From NCBI GenBank assembly GCA_001549895.1, contig AP014719.1, forward strand, positions 1 to 64,000: DNA of 64,000 nt. The letters run 5' to 3'. The first letter of the stretch is position 1. Each line of letters begins with the position of its first letter. Of the stretch, positions 40,453 through 51,569 are shown piece after piece. The DNA comes from Arthrobacter sp. Hiyo8 (GTDB taxonomy: Bacteria > Actinomycetota > Actinomycetes > Actinomycetales > Micrococcaceae). The position numbers and the translations under genes were made by a program. The notes under the pieces were generated by a model that ran no database searches, had not been told where the DNA came from, and saw only the letters and a list, made by a program, of their open reading frames with translations.

Positions 40453-41930
40453 TCAGAATGTCGGGAACACCCCGAAGCTCGCGCCTGGAGCGTGCTTCGT
40501 CCGAAAGGTTTCGAGAGGTGTCAGTACGTCGAAGGTCTCATGGATGAGCTGATTTGCAGGGAGTGATTCCCGCCCGAGTATCTCGGTCACTGACTGTCGT
40601 ACGCTCCAGGTTGCAAGCTCCGGATCGTTGGCAATCTTCATCAACGCATCACCCACGGTCTGGGGTCGAGGGAGGCAATGAGCTCGATGTCCTCCAATGA
40701 CGCGGTCAATACCGGTAACTCGTTTGTCCCGAAGCGCTCACGCAGTTCAACATGATTAGCTCCGAACATCGGCTCAGCCGTTACGACCAGCCCGAGCAGG
40801 GGACGGTCAGAAGGGACATGAGCGAAGGCCGGGTTTCCTTCCCTGATCTGGGCCGCGTTTTTTCCGAGCTGGTCGTAGGCATGACTAACGTAGCGGTCCA
40901 GCAGCTCATCGGCCGCGCCCGTCCCCGCCTTGGCGTCCAGACTCATCCGCGCAGACTTGCATTCGATCAGGATGGTGGCGGCGGGGGTGATGAGGAACCA
41001 GTCGGATGACCGCATTTTCCCCGTTCGGTTTTTGCGCCATTCAAACTCTGGAAGTACCTGGTGTTTACCGGTGTGCTGCAACTGCATACCCGTGTAAGCC
41101 TCGAGCCTTGCACCAAATGCCTGACCGAACGCGTTTCCCCACCTTTTGACACCCCGATAGTAAAGGTTTTCGGTGGAGAACGCCCGCAGAACAAACTTCG
41201 GCTGTGGTGCGTACCGGACACCGTCATCAAAAGCCACGAATGGTCGCTCGACCAGCGGATTGAACGCGTATCGCTGCAGTGAGTTCGGCAACTGCCGGAC
41301 TTCTTTGGCCCGTGCCTTTGCAACAGGAACCGTTGTCGTCAAAAGATCAAGGACCCGGTTCATGTCCGCCCCGGAAACCAACCCCTCCAGTGGCTCGTAG
41401 GCCGCTGAGTTCGGGAACTTTGGGTCGACTCTGCCATGATTGCTTGCTGCCCATGCGCACAGCATGAATGACGCGGTGATGGCTAAACGCAGCGGGAGGC
41501 CGAGGTGCTCCTCCCAGTCAGGTCCCGAGGGGATCCGATACTGCTCCGGGACCTCAGTCTGCGTGTAGAGAAGGTAGGACCGCGCCATTTCTTGCATCTC
41601 GTCCTTCTGGTAGAAGGACTGCTCGTAAACATATCCGGAGATCATGGCAAAGATGTCAGCGACGAGTCTTTCATCCGGCTCGTAAACATCATTGAGGATG
41701 TTTCGCATCCATATGATGGCCTGGTCGTCAACCTTTTTGTACCGGTGCTCGTCGCTGTAGAGCAGACAATCTCTGGCCATGGCAGCGTACGCCCACGGCG
41801 GTACGCCCTTGGCCCACTTCGCCACGTCCTTCTCATAGACCTGGAGGGCAGCGGCCGCCGCGACCGCAGGGATCAGCTCGGATGGTGCATGGCGTCGGGT
41901 GGCCTGCCGAAACTCCGAATAACGTGTCAT
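40453..41930 (-). CDS. Predicted PD-(D/E)XK nuclease-domain protein (one frameshift)
   Basis: About 492 residues. The N-terminal 250 residues are helical with no known motif (RHAPSELIPAVAAAAALQVY, IISGYVYEQ-like helix). The C-terminal half has an Asp-containing strand KMRSSDWFLITPAATILIEC followed by KSARMSLDAKAG, giving D...ExK of a restriction-type nuclease, and FGQAFGARLEAYTGMQLQHT just before it. A frame change near 40650 adds the last 65 residues (SVRQSVTEILGRESLP, ETFRTKHAPG). Substrate unknown; its setting suggests defence or DNA processing. Confidence 0.62.
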
Positions 41931-42081
41931 GCGGCCTCGCCCCCAACTTCTCTACCCACAGGGACAGATTCTATCGTCACCATGCTTCTGATGCTGGGTT
42001 CTCGGCACCTTGGAGTAAGTCGTATATTTGCGCCGCGACGGCTCGCGGGCACGGACGCTACCGGCAGGTATCATCGGGGCC

Positions 42082-43084
42082 ATGGTCTCCCAACGCGCAA
42101 TCTTCGTCGATGCAGGTTTCCTTCTGGCCGTAGGCGGGACACAGATTGCGGGGACCTCGCTCCGGTCCGCTTTTCGCGTCAATTTCGAGAAGCTGATCCA
42201 GGGCATCATGAAGTGCACGGAAGAACATTCCGGGCTGGATGTGCTGCGGACGTACTGGTATGACGCGTCCAAGGACGCGTTGTTCACCGATCAGCACAAG
42301 CAGATCGGCCTCCTGCCCGGCGTGAAGGTCAGGCTCGGAAGGATCTCGTTCAACGGAGAGCAGAAGGGCGTCGACCTGAAGCTGGGCCTGGACCTGGTCG
42401 GGGTGGCCCGCAACCGGGCAGCCTCGGTTGCCTACCTTGTATCCGGTGATGACGACCTGGCCGAAGCCGTCGAAGAAGCCCAGGACCTGGGCATGAAGGT
42501 CGTCCTGGTCGGTGTCGCGGACTCGGCGCACCGTCTCGGGGTGATGTCAGTCGCCGAGCACCTGGCGCTGCGGGTGGACAGCATCATCACCCTGCCCGCT
42601 GAGCTGATTGATGAGTGCTTCACCAGGATCGTCCAGGATGCCCCGCGGCCGGCTCTTGCGTTTCCTGCCCACACCGGGCATCCGTTGCCGCGTCCGGTAC
42701 CGAAACCGACAGCATCGGCGGCAAAGCCCGGGCCGCCAACGCGTCCGCTTCATCATGCTCTCCAGCGCCCACATCCGGCAGGGTACAGGCAGGGGCGCAT
42801 CTGGTGTACAGCTCCGGAGGGACCGATTCGACCGTCGTCCCCGAAGACAGCCCCATGGACGTGGCCCAGGAAGTCGGTGAGAGCGTCGCGGCAAGCTGGT
42901 ACGGCTCGGTGACCCAAGGCGAGTTGAATGAGCTACTCGCCGACAGGCCATCCTTCCCGTCGAGATCGACCGGGTTCTCCTGAAAGACTGCGCGCAGAGG
43001 ATCGGCGAATACAAGACCGACCTGCAGGCGGTCCGCAAAGCATTGCGCCTGGCGTTCTGGGAAAAACTGGACGCACTCATTTGA
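42082..43084 (+). CDS. NYN-domain (PIN-like) nuclease (frameshifts in C-terminal half)
   Basis: Starts ATG 42082. The N-terminal NYN domain of about 190 residues has RAIFVDAGFLLAVGG (first Asp), RTYWYDASKDALF, KGVDLKLGLDLVGVA (second Asp set), YLVSGDDDLAEAVEEAQDLG (third) and MKVVLVGVA. These are the four acidic positions of LabA/PIN-like ribonucleases. The C-terminal part is lower in complexity, with frame changes near 42650 and 42955, ending DRVLLKDCAQRIGEYKTDLQ and LRLAFWEKLDALI. First gene of a plus-strand operon with an unknown protein and a DNA ligase. Confidence 0.8.
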
Positions 43085-43156
43085 GGTGCGGATTCTACTT
43101 CGAACCAATCAGCAGGAGTTCATCGAAGGAACGAAACCAGGAGCCATGAAGAATTC

Positions 43157-43972
43157 ATGACAGACGACAGAAGGAAGGCGGCTCTCCGGACCCTGTCACG
43201 GTTCGTGCTACGCGCACCTGATTCAGGAGCATTCGCTCGCTGCAGACAAGAGAGTCCTGGAGAAACATGCTGTGTGGACGTTGAGCTTCAATCTCATTGT
43301 GAACCATGTAACAGGCGAAAAATCCGTGCAGATGAAGCCCGCTCCATTGTTGCCTACCGAGCAGGTCGAATCTGCTGCGGCACGGGTCCGTCCCTTGTTT
43401 CTCAAAGAGGATGGCGTGCATTACGACAAAGTCCTCAATGCGCTGGCCGAGATCGTGTCAGCCTCATCCGAACACAAAAAGGAAGTCGAAGAACTTAGGT
43501 CAAAGTTCCGGATCGCCGACCCGGATTACCCTAACGGCCGCCCCAAGGCCCCGCGTTCCGAGCCGAGCATTTCCAACAAAGAAATGGCCGGGGCCTGGCT
43601 ATACGGTCACTTGCTGCATGAGGATGAATTGCGGCGGTCCTATGGAAAAGGGATCAGCGCGGAGGAGATGCTGCTGAACGCGACAAAGACCGTGTGCGGC
43701 GAGATGCTGGCCGCAATCGAGACGCTCCACCTAATTGAGCGCCTCGTCGTCAGCGGGTCACTGGGCTCCCCGAAGAATTATTCGAGAAGCGTGTGACGGT
43801 TACGGCAAAGGAATGGGCACCGACTGTCGTTAACGTTTACGTCGCGGACGTCGGCACGCCTATGCCATCAAGCCTGACCGAACAGCTGGGCAGCGACTGG
43901 AGCGACGTCTATGACGCGTTTGGACTCGGGCAAGACAGCACTCCACAGATTGAGGGGAGGAATGTGCCATGA
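43157..43972 (+). CDS. Uncharacterised protein between NYN nuclease and DNA ligase (frameshifts)
   Basis: About 270 residues from ATG 43157 with GGAGCC upstream. Blocks: LIQEHSLAADKRVLEKHAVW, TLSFNLIVNHVTGEK, PLFLKEDGVHYDKVLNALAE, ISNKEMAGAWLYGHLLHEDE, then after a frame change near 43775 VTVTAKEWAPTVVNVYVADV and GSDWSDVYDAFGLGQD. Mostly helical. The stop overlaps an ATG at 43969 that is in frame with the ligase, so the genes are tightly packed. No family recognised. Confidence 0.6.
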
Positions 43973-44079
43973 CCGGATCTCACTCCGGAGGTCACTATGA
44001 AGAAAAGTGGCGTGCAGGAATTTCCTTTGGATTAGATCTCCCCCGTCAGCTGCGGGGTGTACAGGCCTACACTGACGCC

Positions 44080-45098
44080 ATGGCTGAGAGTTTGCCACGG
44101 TCGTTGCGTCCTCCTGTCGCCCTGGCGTTGGCACGGGCAGTGGAGACAATCCCTTCCGCGGGTGCCCTGCCTGGCGACTTGGTCTTTGAGCCCAAATGGG
44201 ATGGCTTCCGGGAGTGTGCCTTGATTGGGGCGGACGAAGTGTCGTTGTTCTCGCGGCAAGGTAGGGATCTCTCGAGGTACTTCCCTGAACTGATCTCGGC
44301 TTTGGGACATCAGGTGCCACCGGGTGTGTGCTCGATGGTGAGGCGGTCATCTGGTCCGGGGGCCGGCTGGATTTCGAGGCGCTGCAGCGCCGCCTAGTTG
44401 CCTCCAAGGCAGGCCTCGCCGGGATGGTGCGGGAGCTACCTGCTTCGTATGTGGCCTTCGATCTCCTTGCTGTGGCCGGCCATGACATCAGGGAAGTTGT
44501 ATGGTCCCGTCGTCGGGAGCTTCTGGAAGAACTCGCGCGCACGTGGGTTCCGCCGCTGAACCTCTCCCCGACCACAACAGACAGGGAGCTCGCGGAGGAG
44601 TGGTTTCGGAACCTGCCCTCAACAGGGGTAGAAGGCCTGATGATCAAGGGCTCGGAGCAAGCTTTTGAGGCGTCCCGGATCTGGTTGAAGGTTAAGCGAC
44701 GCAATAACCTGGATGTGGTGGTTGCCGCGGTGACAGGATCCATTGGCCGTCCTTCAACCGTGGTGGTGGGGCTGCCGATGTACGGGCGGTTGCGGATAGT
44801 GGGCCGTTCCTCTGTTCTGAGTGCTGCAATGTCCAGGAACCTCGGCAGGTATCTGCGCCGGCCTGTGGGGAATCACCCCTGGCCCGAAGAGATCCCGGCG
44901 ACATGGTTGGACCGGTTCAGCAAGGACAGGGAGCCGGTCCGGCTGACCTTGGTGGAGCCGATTGTTGTTGAGGTCTCGGCGGACGTGGCCTGGTCAGACA
45001 GGGCCTTCCGCCATTCTGTGCGCGTGCTGCGGGCGCGCCCGGATCTGGACCCCGCCGATGTCACCATTCCTGAGAAACTGGAGCCTCCATTGCCCTAG
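44080..45098 (+). CDS. ATP-dependent DNA ligase, LigC/LigD-like (one frameshift)
   Basis: Joins DNA nicks or ends with ATP. Adenylation motif I is FEPKWDGFRE with Lys39 the predicted AMP-acceptor. SLFSRQGRDLSRYFPEL is motif Ia/III-like. After a frame change near 44325 come LDGEAVIW (motif III), VAFDLLAVAG, STGVEGLMIKG (motif IV) and IWLKVKRRNN (motif V). An OB-fold domain follows with VVAAVTGSIGRPSTVVVGL, LVEPIVVEVSADVAWSD. No polymerase or phosphoesterase domain of full LigD is attached. The likely start is ATG 44080; an in-frame ATG at 43969 overlaps the previous stop. Confidence 0.84.
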
Positions 45099-45208
45099 GC
45101 AAAGCAGAGTCCTAGGACTTCCCTCAGGGACCAACCTTCGCGGGAAAGGGTCGCCAGCCTCTGCCCGTACCATGGCATACCCCGGAAACTGGGTTGCTGG
45201 TGACAGCC

Positions 45209-46773
45209 TCAGGAACGAAGCGTTACTTGTCCGGTTTGAAGACGAACATCGTAGATGTTGTGCCTTAGACCGGTGCTCGTTTCACACGACAACGCAATAT
45301 CCTCGGTGCCAGGCTCCGGAGTCCGACGTAGGGAGAGCTCTGCTTCCAGAACTCCGCCTTGAGGAAGGTCACCAAGGTCAAGAACCTGTTGTGACTCGCC
45401 TCCTGAGCCCCTGCGGATTAAACCCCGGATGGTCCGGCGGTCATCGGTTGAGTCGCCGGCATAAATCCGTACGTTCTCGACGTCAGGGCCCATGTTTCGA
45501 ATCTGGAGTACCAAGGGGTCCGCCTCTGGCTCTGCGATGTGGAGCCAGAATTCGGTGTCCGGACCGGAGCTCGGGCCCTGAGCCAGCGCCTCGTCCAGCC
45601 CCTGGGCGGCCTTCTTCCTGATCACGTTCATTCTGGGCGGAAGCGGCTCGGACCCTGGTCCGTATGAGCTGATCAGGCCATTTACCAAGTCTGATTGGAA
45701 GCCGCCTGGAAACCTGGGCCAGGACGGATCAACCACTGTCAATGAACGTTCCGCCCCGGTGTTGATCCAGTTTCGAATGACGGCGTTGACGTGGTTGTCC
45801 GCGAAAGAATATCCGACCACCACCAAGCGGTCTGCTCTTTCGAGCCGGCGCTCAAACTCGCGCATCAAGGCGAGCGTCGGGCCATCGCCTCCGAGCTTTT
45901 CCCTGTCACCGATGACGATGGCGGGAGAGTAGTTGCTTGAGGGGTCTGTCTTGGTGACTGCTTGTGTCCGGATCAGTCTTTCGGATTTGGTTGGGTCCGG
46001 TTTGTTCAGCCTGTAGGACCAGTCGATAGAGCCATGAAGCTTAAAGAGTCTGATTTGCTTGGTTTTTTCATCGAAGACGATGGGGTGTCCGGGTATCCAT
46101 TTGTCCATTCCCGTTTCGACCGGCACGCCGACTTTGGAGCACATTGTCTCGAGGGTCAGGTCATAATTCAACGTGGCAATATCAAGACCGTGTTTCTGGT
46201 TCCTGGCCAGATTGGCTAGCGGCTCGAGATAGGTTACGTCCTCATGTTGGGAGAGGACGGTGCATACTGCCGGGAGGAGTTTGTTTTCCAGCTTCCGGTA
46301 TACGGATCCGTCTCCTGGGCGGACGGCAGCTCGCGCAATACTTGAAATCAGATGCGTCAGGCTGGTGCTGGATCCGCGCTCTCCCGTGAGCGTGGAAGTG
46401 ATCGACTCGATGATCTCGCGGTCCAAGGACTCCACAGGGTGGGCGTCGACACCTTCTACGCCAGGAAGCCAACTTGAAACGAACGGTGCTGCTTCGTGTT
46501 CAGCCCGTTCGCTAAGGAGCCGAACTGCTGAGAACATCTTCTCCACATTGATGCCGGCATATGGGGACTCCCAGCTGAACCACGATGACCAATCATTGCG
46601 CTGCAAACAAAATGCAGGGCGTCGAGGACGGACCGGTCATATGTCAGCTGCTCGCCAAGTTTCTCGACGAGGAGCTTAGTGAGGTCGGTTGACATGGGCA
46701 ATCCGGCGTCGACAGAAGCTCCCGCCCCCAAAAGGACCGCAATGCGTTTTTCAGTCATTATCTCCTCAGCCAT
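45209..46773 (-). CDS. SIR2-like NADase/deacylase-fold protein with C-terminal beta domain (one frameshift)
   Basis: About 521 residues from 46773. The Rossmann start IAVLLGAGASVDAGLPMSTD (residues 11-30) binds NAD. Then come DIATLNYDLTLE (TxNYD), FKLHGSIDWSY (catalytic His) and RLVVVGYSFADNHVNAVI (GYSFxDxH), the order of the SIR2_2 group found in defence proteins. The C-terminal 120 residues look beta-rich and Ig-like (LVLQIRNMGPDVENVRIYAG, GVLEAELSLRRTPEPGTEDI). A frame change lies near 46595. In phage defence such proteins hydrolyse NAD on infection; here that role is inferred. Confidence 0.8.
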
Positions 46774-46985
46774 TCGTTGCTCTCATCACCCCACGAGCCG
46801 AGACCGAGCTTCCAGCCATCCTAAACCTGCCGTCCGTTCAACCTGGACGTACGCGCACGTACAAACCTTTCACCGATGTGGCACTGCCTGTTGTCGAGAA
46901 TCACAAAGCTCTCGGCAAAGCGGTGGGCGCAGGCCACTGGCGTGATCCACGATGTTTCCGCGTCGGGTGACGGCTTCACTCGCAG

Positions 46986-47575
46986 TCAGTCTGTGGGCAA
47001 CTGTCGAGCGCGGGTACGCTCTGGAACCACGAGGCTTCCATTTGCCCGGCCGTCAGTGACCGTCAGCCGGGCCTCCTTGACGAAAAAATCGAATGGGCCG
47101 TGTGCCTCCCATAGAGCCCATTCGGGATACAAGTCCGGCATCTTCTCAAGGCGACACCACCTATCGAAATCCGCGTGGAGCAGACGACCATACGTCAAGT
47201 CGTAGTAAATGTCCTGTTCGCCGTGGGATGTTTGTTGCTCTCCGACGCCGACAACGAACGAGCTCGTGCTTTTCCAGCATCGGCAAAATCCGATTTGCGG
47301 GTTGCTGCATTTCTCTTGGAAACTTCGACAAAGGCGGGAGTGGAACAGGTCACGATTGCGTCGTAGATCTTTGGAAGGTAGACAGAGTCTTTCTTCGTGA
47401 TGAACTTCCGCAGGAGCATGGCGCGTATCTGGTTGCCCATGTGCGCAGCTTGATCCCGGCTGCCTCCGATATTGAATTCCTTTATTTCGGGCAACATGGC
47501 GTCGAATGCCTCGTACTCAAGCGCCACAGTTTCGAACATCAGCAGCAACTCGCCTGGGGTTGGATCATCTGTCAT
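46986..47575 (-). CDS. Uncharacterised protein (one frameshift)
   Basis: About 196 residues from ATG 47575 (MTDDPTPGELLLMFETVALE). Blocks: GGSRDQAAHMGNQIRAMLLR, YLPKIYDAIVTCSTPAFVEV, then after a change near 47215 GEQDIYYDLTYGRLLHADFD, YPEWALWEAHGPFDFFVKEA and LVVPERTRARQLPTD. It follows the SIR2 gene on the same strand side but is transcribed ahead of it, so the two might form a unit with a 210-bp gap. Family unknown. Confidence 0.55.
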
Positions 47576-48074
47576 GAGGCTGAGCGTAGCGGACACCGGG
47601 CGCGGCCCGGTTGTCTTGGCCAATCTCACAAGCCTTTTCTAACGTCAAGGCAAAGAGACGGTTGGCTAGGAGACTAGCCAGCTGCGACACGGGTTGTACA
47701 CATGGCCATGCCTTTCGGAACTCAGGCCGCGAATGGTTTCCATGACTACTCATACCCAGAAGGCCAATCGAATCCTCAAACGAGTAGTCGCTACTCGCGT
47801 CTGCGCCGTCCGGCCGAATAGTATCCAAGGCGTTGGTCGGGGTACTTGTCCCATCCGTGCGGATCCTTTTTCAGCTCGAAACCCGAGGCTTTCAATAATT
47901 GCTGACTAGTTCCCCTCGTGTGGCATGCAGGCGGTCGTCGTAGGGTGCGCCCCCAAACAGGAAGTCCTATTACCGGAAGGCACGATCGTGTTTGCATTGC
48001 GTCGAGCTATGAGGGCGGGAAGAAACAAGGGCCACGGTTGCCGCCCGGGGAACGGGGTAAGTCGACAGAATGCC
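47576..48074. other. No gene supported; leader of the cutinase gene
   Basis: Open frames here are short and featureless. The cutinase frame is open back to 47925 and has an ATG at 48009, but the signal peptide fits the later GTG. Confidence 0.4.
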
Positions 48075-50338
48075 GTGAACATCCGCGCCCAATCTTGGCG
48101 CAGAATCGCCGCCGTTTTGGTCGCCATCATGTTCTCAATGGGTTTCGTTCTCGCACCACAGAGCGCTTTCGCAGCCATTGGATCTGCCGCCAAGCCGTCG
48201 CCGGCGGTCGTGCCGCGCGGTGATTGTCCGGCCGTGATTTTCATCGGGGCTCGTGGTTCTGGAGAAAAGGATCTCGCGGCAGAGTCCGGTCTAGGCCCGG
48301 AGCTCAACGATTTATACCAGCAGATGGCGAAAGACCTGAGCGGAAAGCTGAAGGTTAGTCCACACTCCGTGGTATATGCGGCCGCTAGTGTTGACGTGCT
48401 GACGCTATCAAAGAACGAACAAAACGTTCTCGCCGCACTTCTCCCGTTTGGAGGAGCGGGTGTAACAGCGTTCACCGTGTATTACGTCAAATATCACCTC
48501 GACTTGTATCTGGCGAGCATCAACGAAGGTCTCAAGGTTGCCACGGCAGACCTATCGGCCGATGCGGCCGTATGCCCTGATGCTCGGTTTGTCTTGGGCG
48601 GCTACTCTCAAGGCGCACTGGTCATGCATGAGCTTCTGCTTAACCTGAGCGACAACGCCAACAAGGGCGACGCTGCGAGCCAGGCACTCTTGCGTCGCAT
48701 CACTGCGACAGTACTTATCGCAGACCCCGCAAAGAAGAGCAATACAGCGGCGATGCACTTCGGTACCGCTCCACTTTCAGCCCAAGGCATCAAGAGCTTT
48801 CTAACCGCGGGGGACCGGGATGTGCCGACACCGTCAAGCACCTATGACCTGTGCAACCTAGGCGACTTCGTCTGTGACTTCTCTTTGGCAACACTCGTCG
48901 ACAAGGCAAGCTTCAAGGCCGGCATCAACGTCCATATCAACAGCTATGAAGGCAAGAACAAAAACACAGCAAATGCGCTGGTTACGAATACTGGCTCAAA
49001 AATCGCCGGTACACTGCTAAGCCAGCTTCCCGGTGTCGTCGACCATCTCAGCATCGCGCCCGCCACCGCGACGGTGACTGTAGGCACATCCCAGGCCTAC
49101 ACGGCTACTGCCGTCGATCCGTTCAACAAACCGCTGGGAGATGTTACTGCCGAGACCACATTTGGAATCTCACCTGATGGAAGCTGCCAAGGGCCGTGTG
49201 CACACCGGCCCTTCCTGGGCCTCACACCGTCAAAGGAGTGAGAAACCTTGTGAGCGGCACAGCCACACTTAGCGCACTACCCGCCTCGGGAGCCAAATGG
49301 ACAGCGGCAGGCAACATGGTCTCGACGAGATCGGGAAACACTGCCACACTCCTTGATGATGGCCGTGTCCTTGTTGCCGGCGGTACCGGTGCCGGGAATG
49401 TATTCCTGCAGCAGGAAGAAATATTTGACCCTAAGACGGGGCTTTGGTCATCAGCCGGCTCAATGGCTCAATCACACCACGGTCACACGGCGACAAAGCT
49501 CCAATCGGGCAAGGTCCTCGTTGCAGGCGGTGGCGACCTTGATGGAGCCGCGGCGGAGCTCTTCGACCCGGTTGCTGGCACCTGGTCAGCCACCGGAAGC
49601 CTTTCCGCACCGCGACGCGGTCATACCGCAACGTTACTCAACGACGGTCGCGTGCTTGTCGTTGGCGGCCAGATAAGCGGTATCCCAACGGCTACCGCCG
49701 AGATTTACGATCCGGCCCTGGGTACCTGGTCGGCGACAGGCTCCATGTCGACCGCGAGAGACTCGCATTCTGCCTCTCTGCTGGCAGACGGCAGTGTACT
49801 GGTGGCAGGGGGCTCCATATCAAAGCCAGGAACGTCGGAAATCTTTGACCCTAAGACGGGAACATGGTCGCAAACCGGGACGATGACAGGTGAACGTCGC
49901 GGGCAGAATGCGGCTATTCTTCCAAACGGCAGAGTGTTGGTCTTCGGCGGAATCAATCTGCTTGGACCACTCTCAACCGCCGAAATTTACAACCCCGATA
50001 CCCGAACCTGGGCAACGACCGGAAGCATGCAAGCACCGCGTGCGGACGGCGCGTCCTCGAATCTTCCCAACGGACAAGTGCTCGTGGCTGGCGGCTTCGG
50101 CTCCGCTGCATCTGGCGGTCTGACCGCCGGGAACCCGCGGTTGAGTACCGCCGAGATCTATGACGTCACGACCGGCTCCTGGACCACCACGGCACCGCTT
50201 CCCGTTGCTTCTCTTATTGGACGGCTGACCCTACTACCTGACGGAACAGCCTTGGCGTCAGGCCTATCTGAAGCCTCATCGATCGCAGGAGGGCCAGACG
50301 TGCCACTGGAGCCGTTGCTCTACGTGCCGGCCCAGTAA
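48075..50338 (+). CDS. Secreted cutinase-family hydrolase fused to Ig-like and Kelch beta-propeller domains (one frameshift)
   Basis: Signal peptide RIAAVLVAIMFSMGFVLAPQ with AFA cleavage site, starting at GTG 48075. The cutinase-like alpha/beta hydrolase has DCPAVIFIGARGSGEKD, nucleophile motif FVLGGYSQGALVMHEL, AGDRDVPTPSS (Asp) and NVHINSY (His). Next a bacterial Ig-like domain (LSIAPATATVTVGTSQAYTA) and, after a frame change near 49195, six Kelch-type repeats with the pattern TATLLDDGRVLVAGG and EIYDPALGTWSATGSM, to LLYVPAQ. About 755 residues. A lipid/polyester esterase with a binding propeller is inferred; the architecture is unusual. Confidence 0.82.
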
Positions 50339-50809
50339 GTAGCAACTTGCGTGGGACTACCCCTGGCGGCGGTGAAGAACTGCTCACAGATGGCCACGTT
50401 GCATCCCTGGGTTTAAGAGATGGCTGGAGGGTGGCGGTCAGTGGAAACCGTGAGCTTCTCGGATGGATCGTCATCGAGGAACACGGCTTCGTGGCCGTGG
50501 ATTTGCTCGACCAAGAGGCGAACAGATGTTGTCGACCGGCTGGCTGCCGAGGAAACGCTCGATGCTGCGGGGATAGGTACCTCGCTGAGGCGTATGAGCT
50601 ATTCGCGCGCCAGGAGCTAGACCATGCCGAAATCCGGTTTCCGGACCATCTGGCCGGGTCATAGAAGGTCGAACTGTTTGTCATGCCGACATCTGCTGCA
50701 ACGTTCCCGGGACGACGGTGTTCCTGGTCGCGCGACTGTCGACGCGGCCTCGGTGTTTTCCCCGGTGGGGGGGTGTCAGGGTCGGTGAGGATGAGAAAGC
50801 AGCCGGTCG

Positions 50810-51561
50810 TCAGAGCGTCCCGTCGCATTTGGAGCCGTTCGAGTACCCAGAGGGCGTGCGGAGTACTTGGGCGAGGGTCTCTACCGGCACGAAGATGGAT
50901 TGCCCACCGCCCCCGCGTAAGCGACACCCACGAGCAGACCTCCGTCGTTGACGACTGGGCTTCCGGAGCTGCCGGCTCGATGGGGGCGTCGCTGTAGATC
51001 ATAGGAAGCGAGGACCAGCCGATTGGATCGGGACCGTACCTCAGGATGTGACCGTTTGTTGTGGTGAGTTCACCTCCAAGCGGGTAGCCCACCACCGACA
51101 CTTTCGCGCCTGCAGGCGGGTTGGATTGGGCCAGCTGGATCGTGGCGGGAAGAGCTTCAGTCGTCCATACGATGGCGAGATCGGCGATTATGACGGCACC
51201 GACAGCGTTGACCCTGATGTCCTGGCCGTCATAGGTGCTCACCTGGAGCACAGTCGCGCCGCCGACGACATGGCGGTTCGTGACGAACACATGGTCGGCG
51301 ATGGCGAACCCGGACCCCGATGAGAGTCCACCGCAGCCGATATTGCGCACCCTCAACGCAGCCTTCTCGTACTTGCTGAATCCGGCGACTGTGACCGCCG
51401 GTGCAGGAGAGGCCGCTGATGCTGCCGTGCTGCCTGGCTCGGCCGCGGCAGAGGGTGAACCGGCTGCTGGCCCGGCGTCGGAAGGGGCGGCACCGGGCAA
51501 GTCCGCAGCCCGCGAGTGTGAGTACGACGAACATGCTCGCGGCAGCCGCGCGGAGGGCCAT
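50810..51561 (-). CDS. Lipoprotein trypsin-like (S1) serine protease (frameshifts)
   Basis: About 250 residues. Lipobox signal MALRAAAASMFVVLTLAGCG from ATG 51561. After an Ala/Pro/Ser linker, the protease domain shows IGCGGLSSGSGFAIADHVFV, VTNRHVVGG (His), VIIADLAIVWTTEAL (Asp), YPLGGELTTTNGHIL and, after a change near 50965, IEPGSSGSPVVNDGGLLVGV (Ser). It ends FVPVETLAQVLRTPSGYSNG. A first change near 51470 joins the lipobox to the linker. Attached outside the membrane by Lgt-dependent lipidation. Start overlaps the upstream membrane protein's end region. Confidence 0.8.
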
Positions 51562-51569
51562 AGGGATCA

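Noticed and set aside
50214..50809. Extension of the S1 protease frame into 600 bp beyond its catalytic domain
   Set aside because: The sequence there is low in motifs, overlaps the Kelch gene end and follows a frame change. The other frame gives the conserved GSSGSP serine and a natural stop at 50810.
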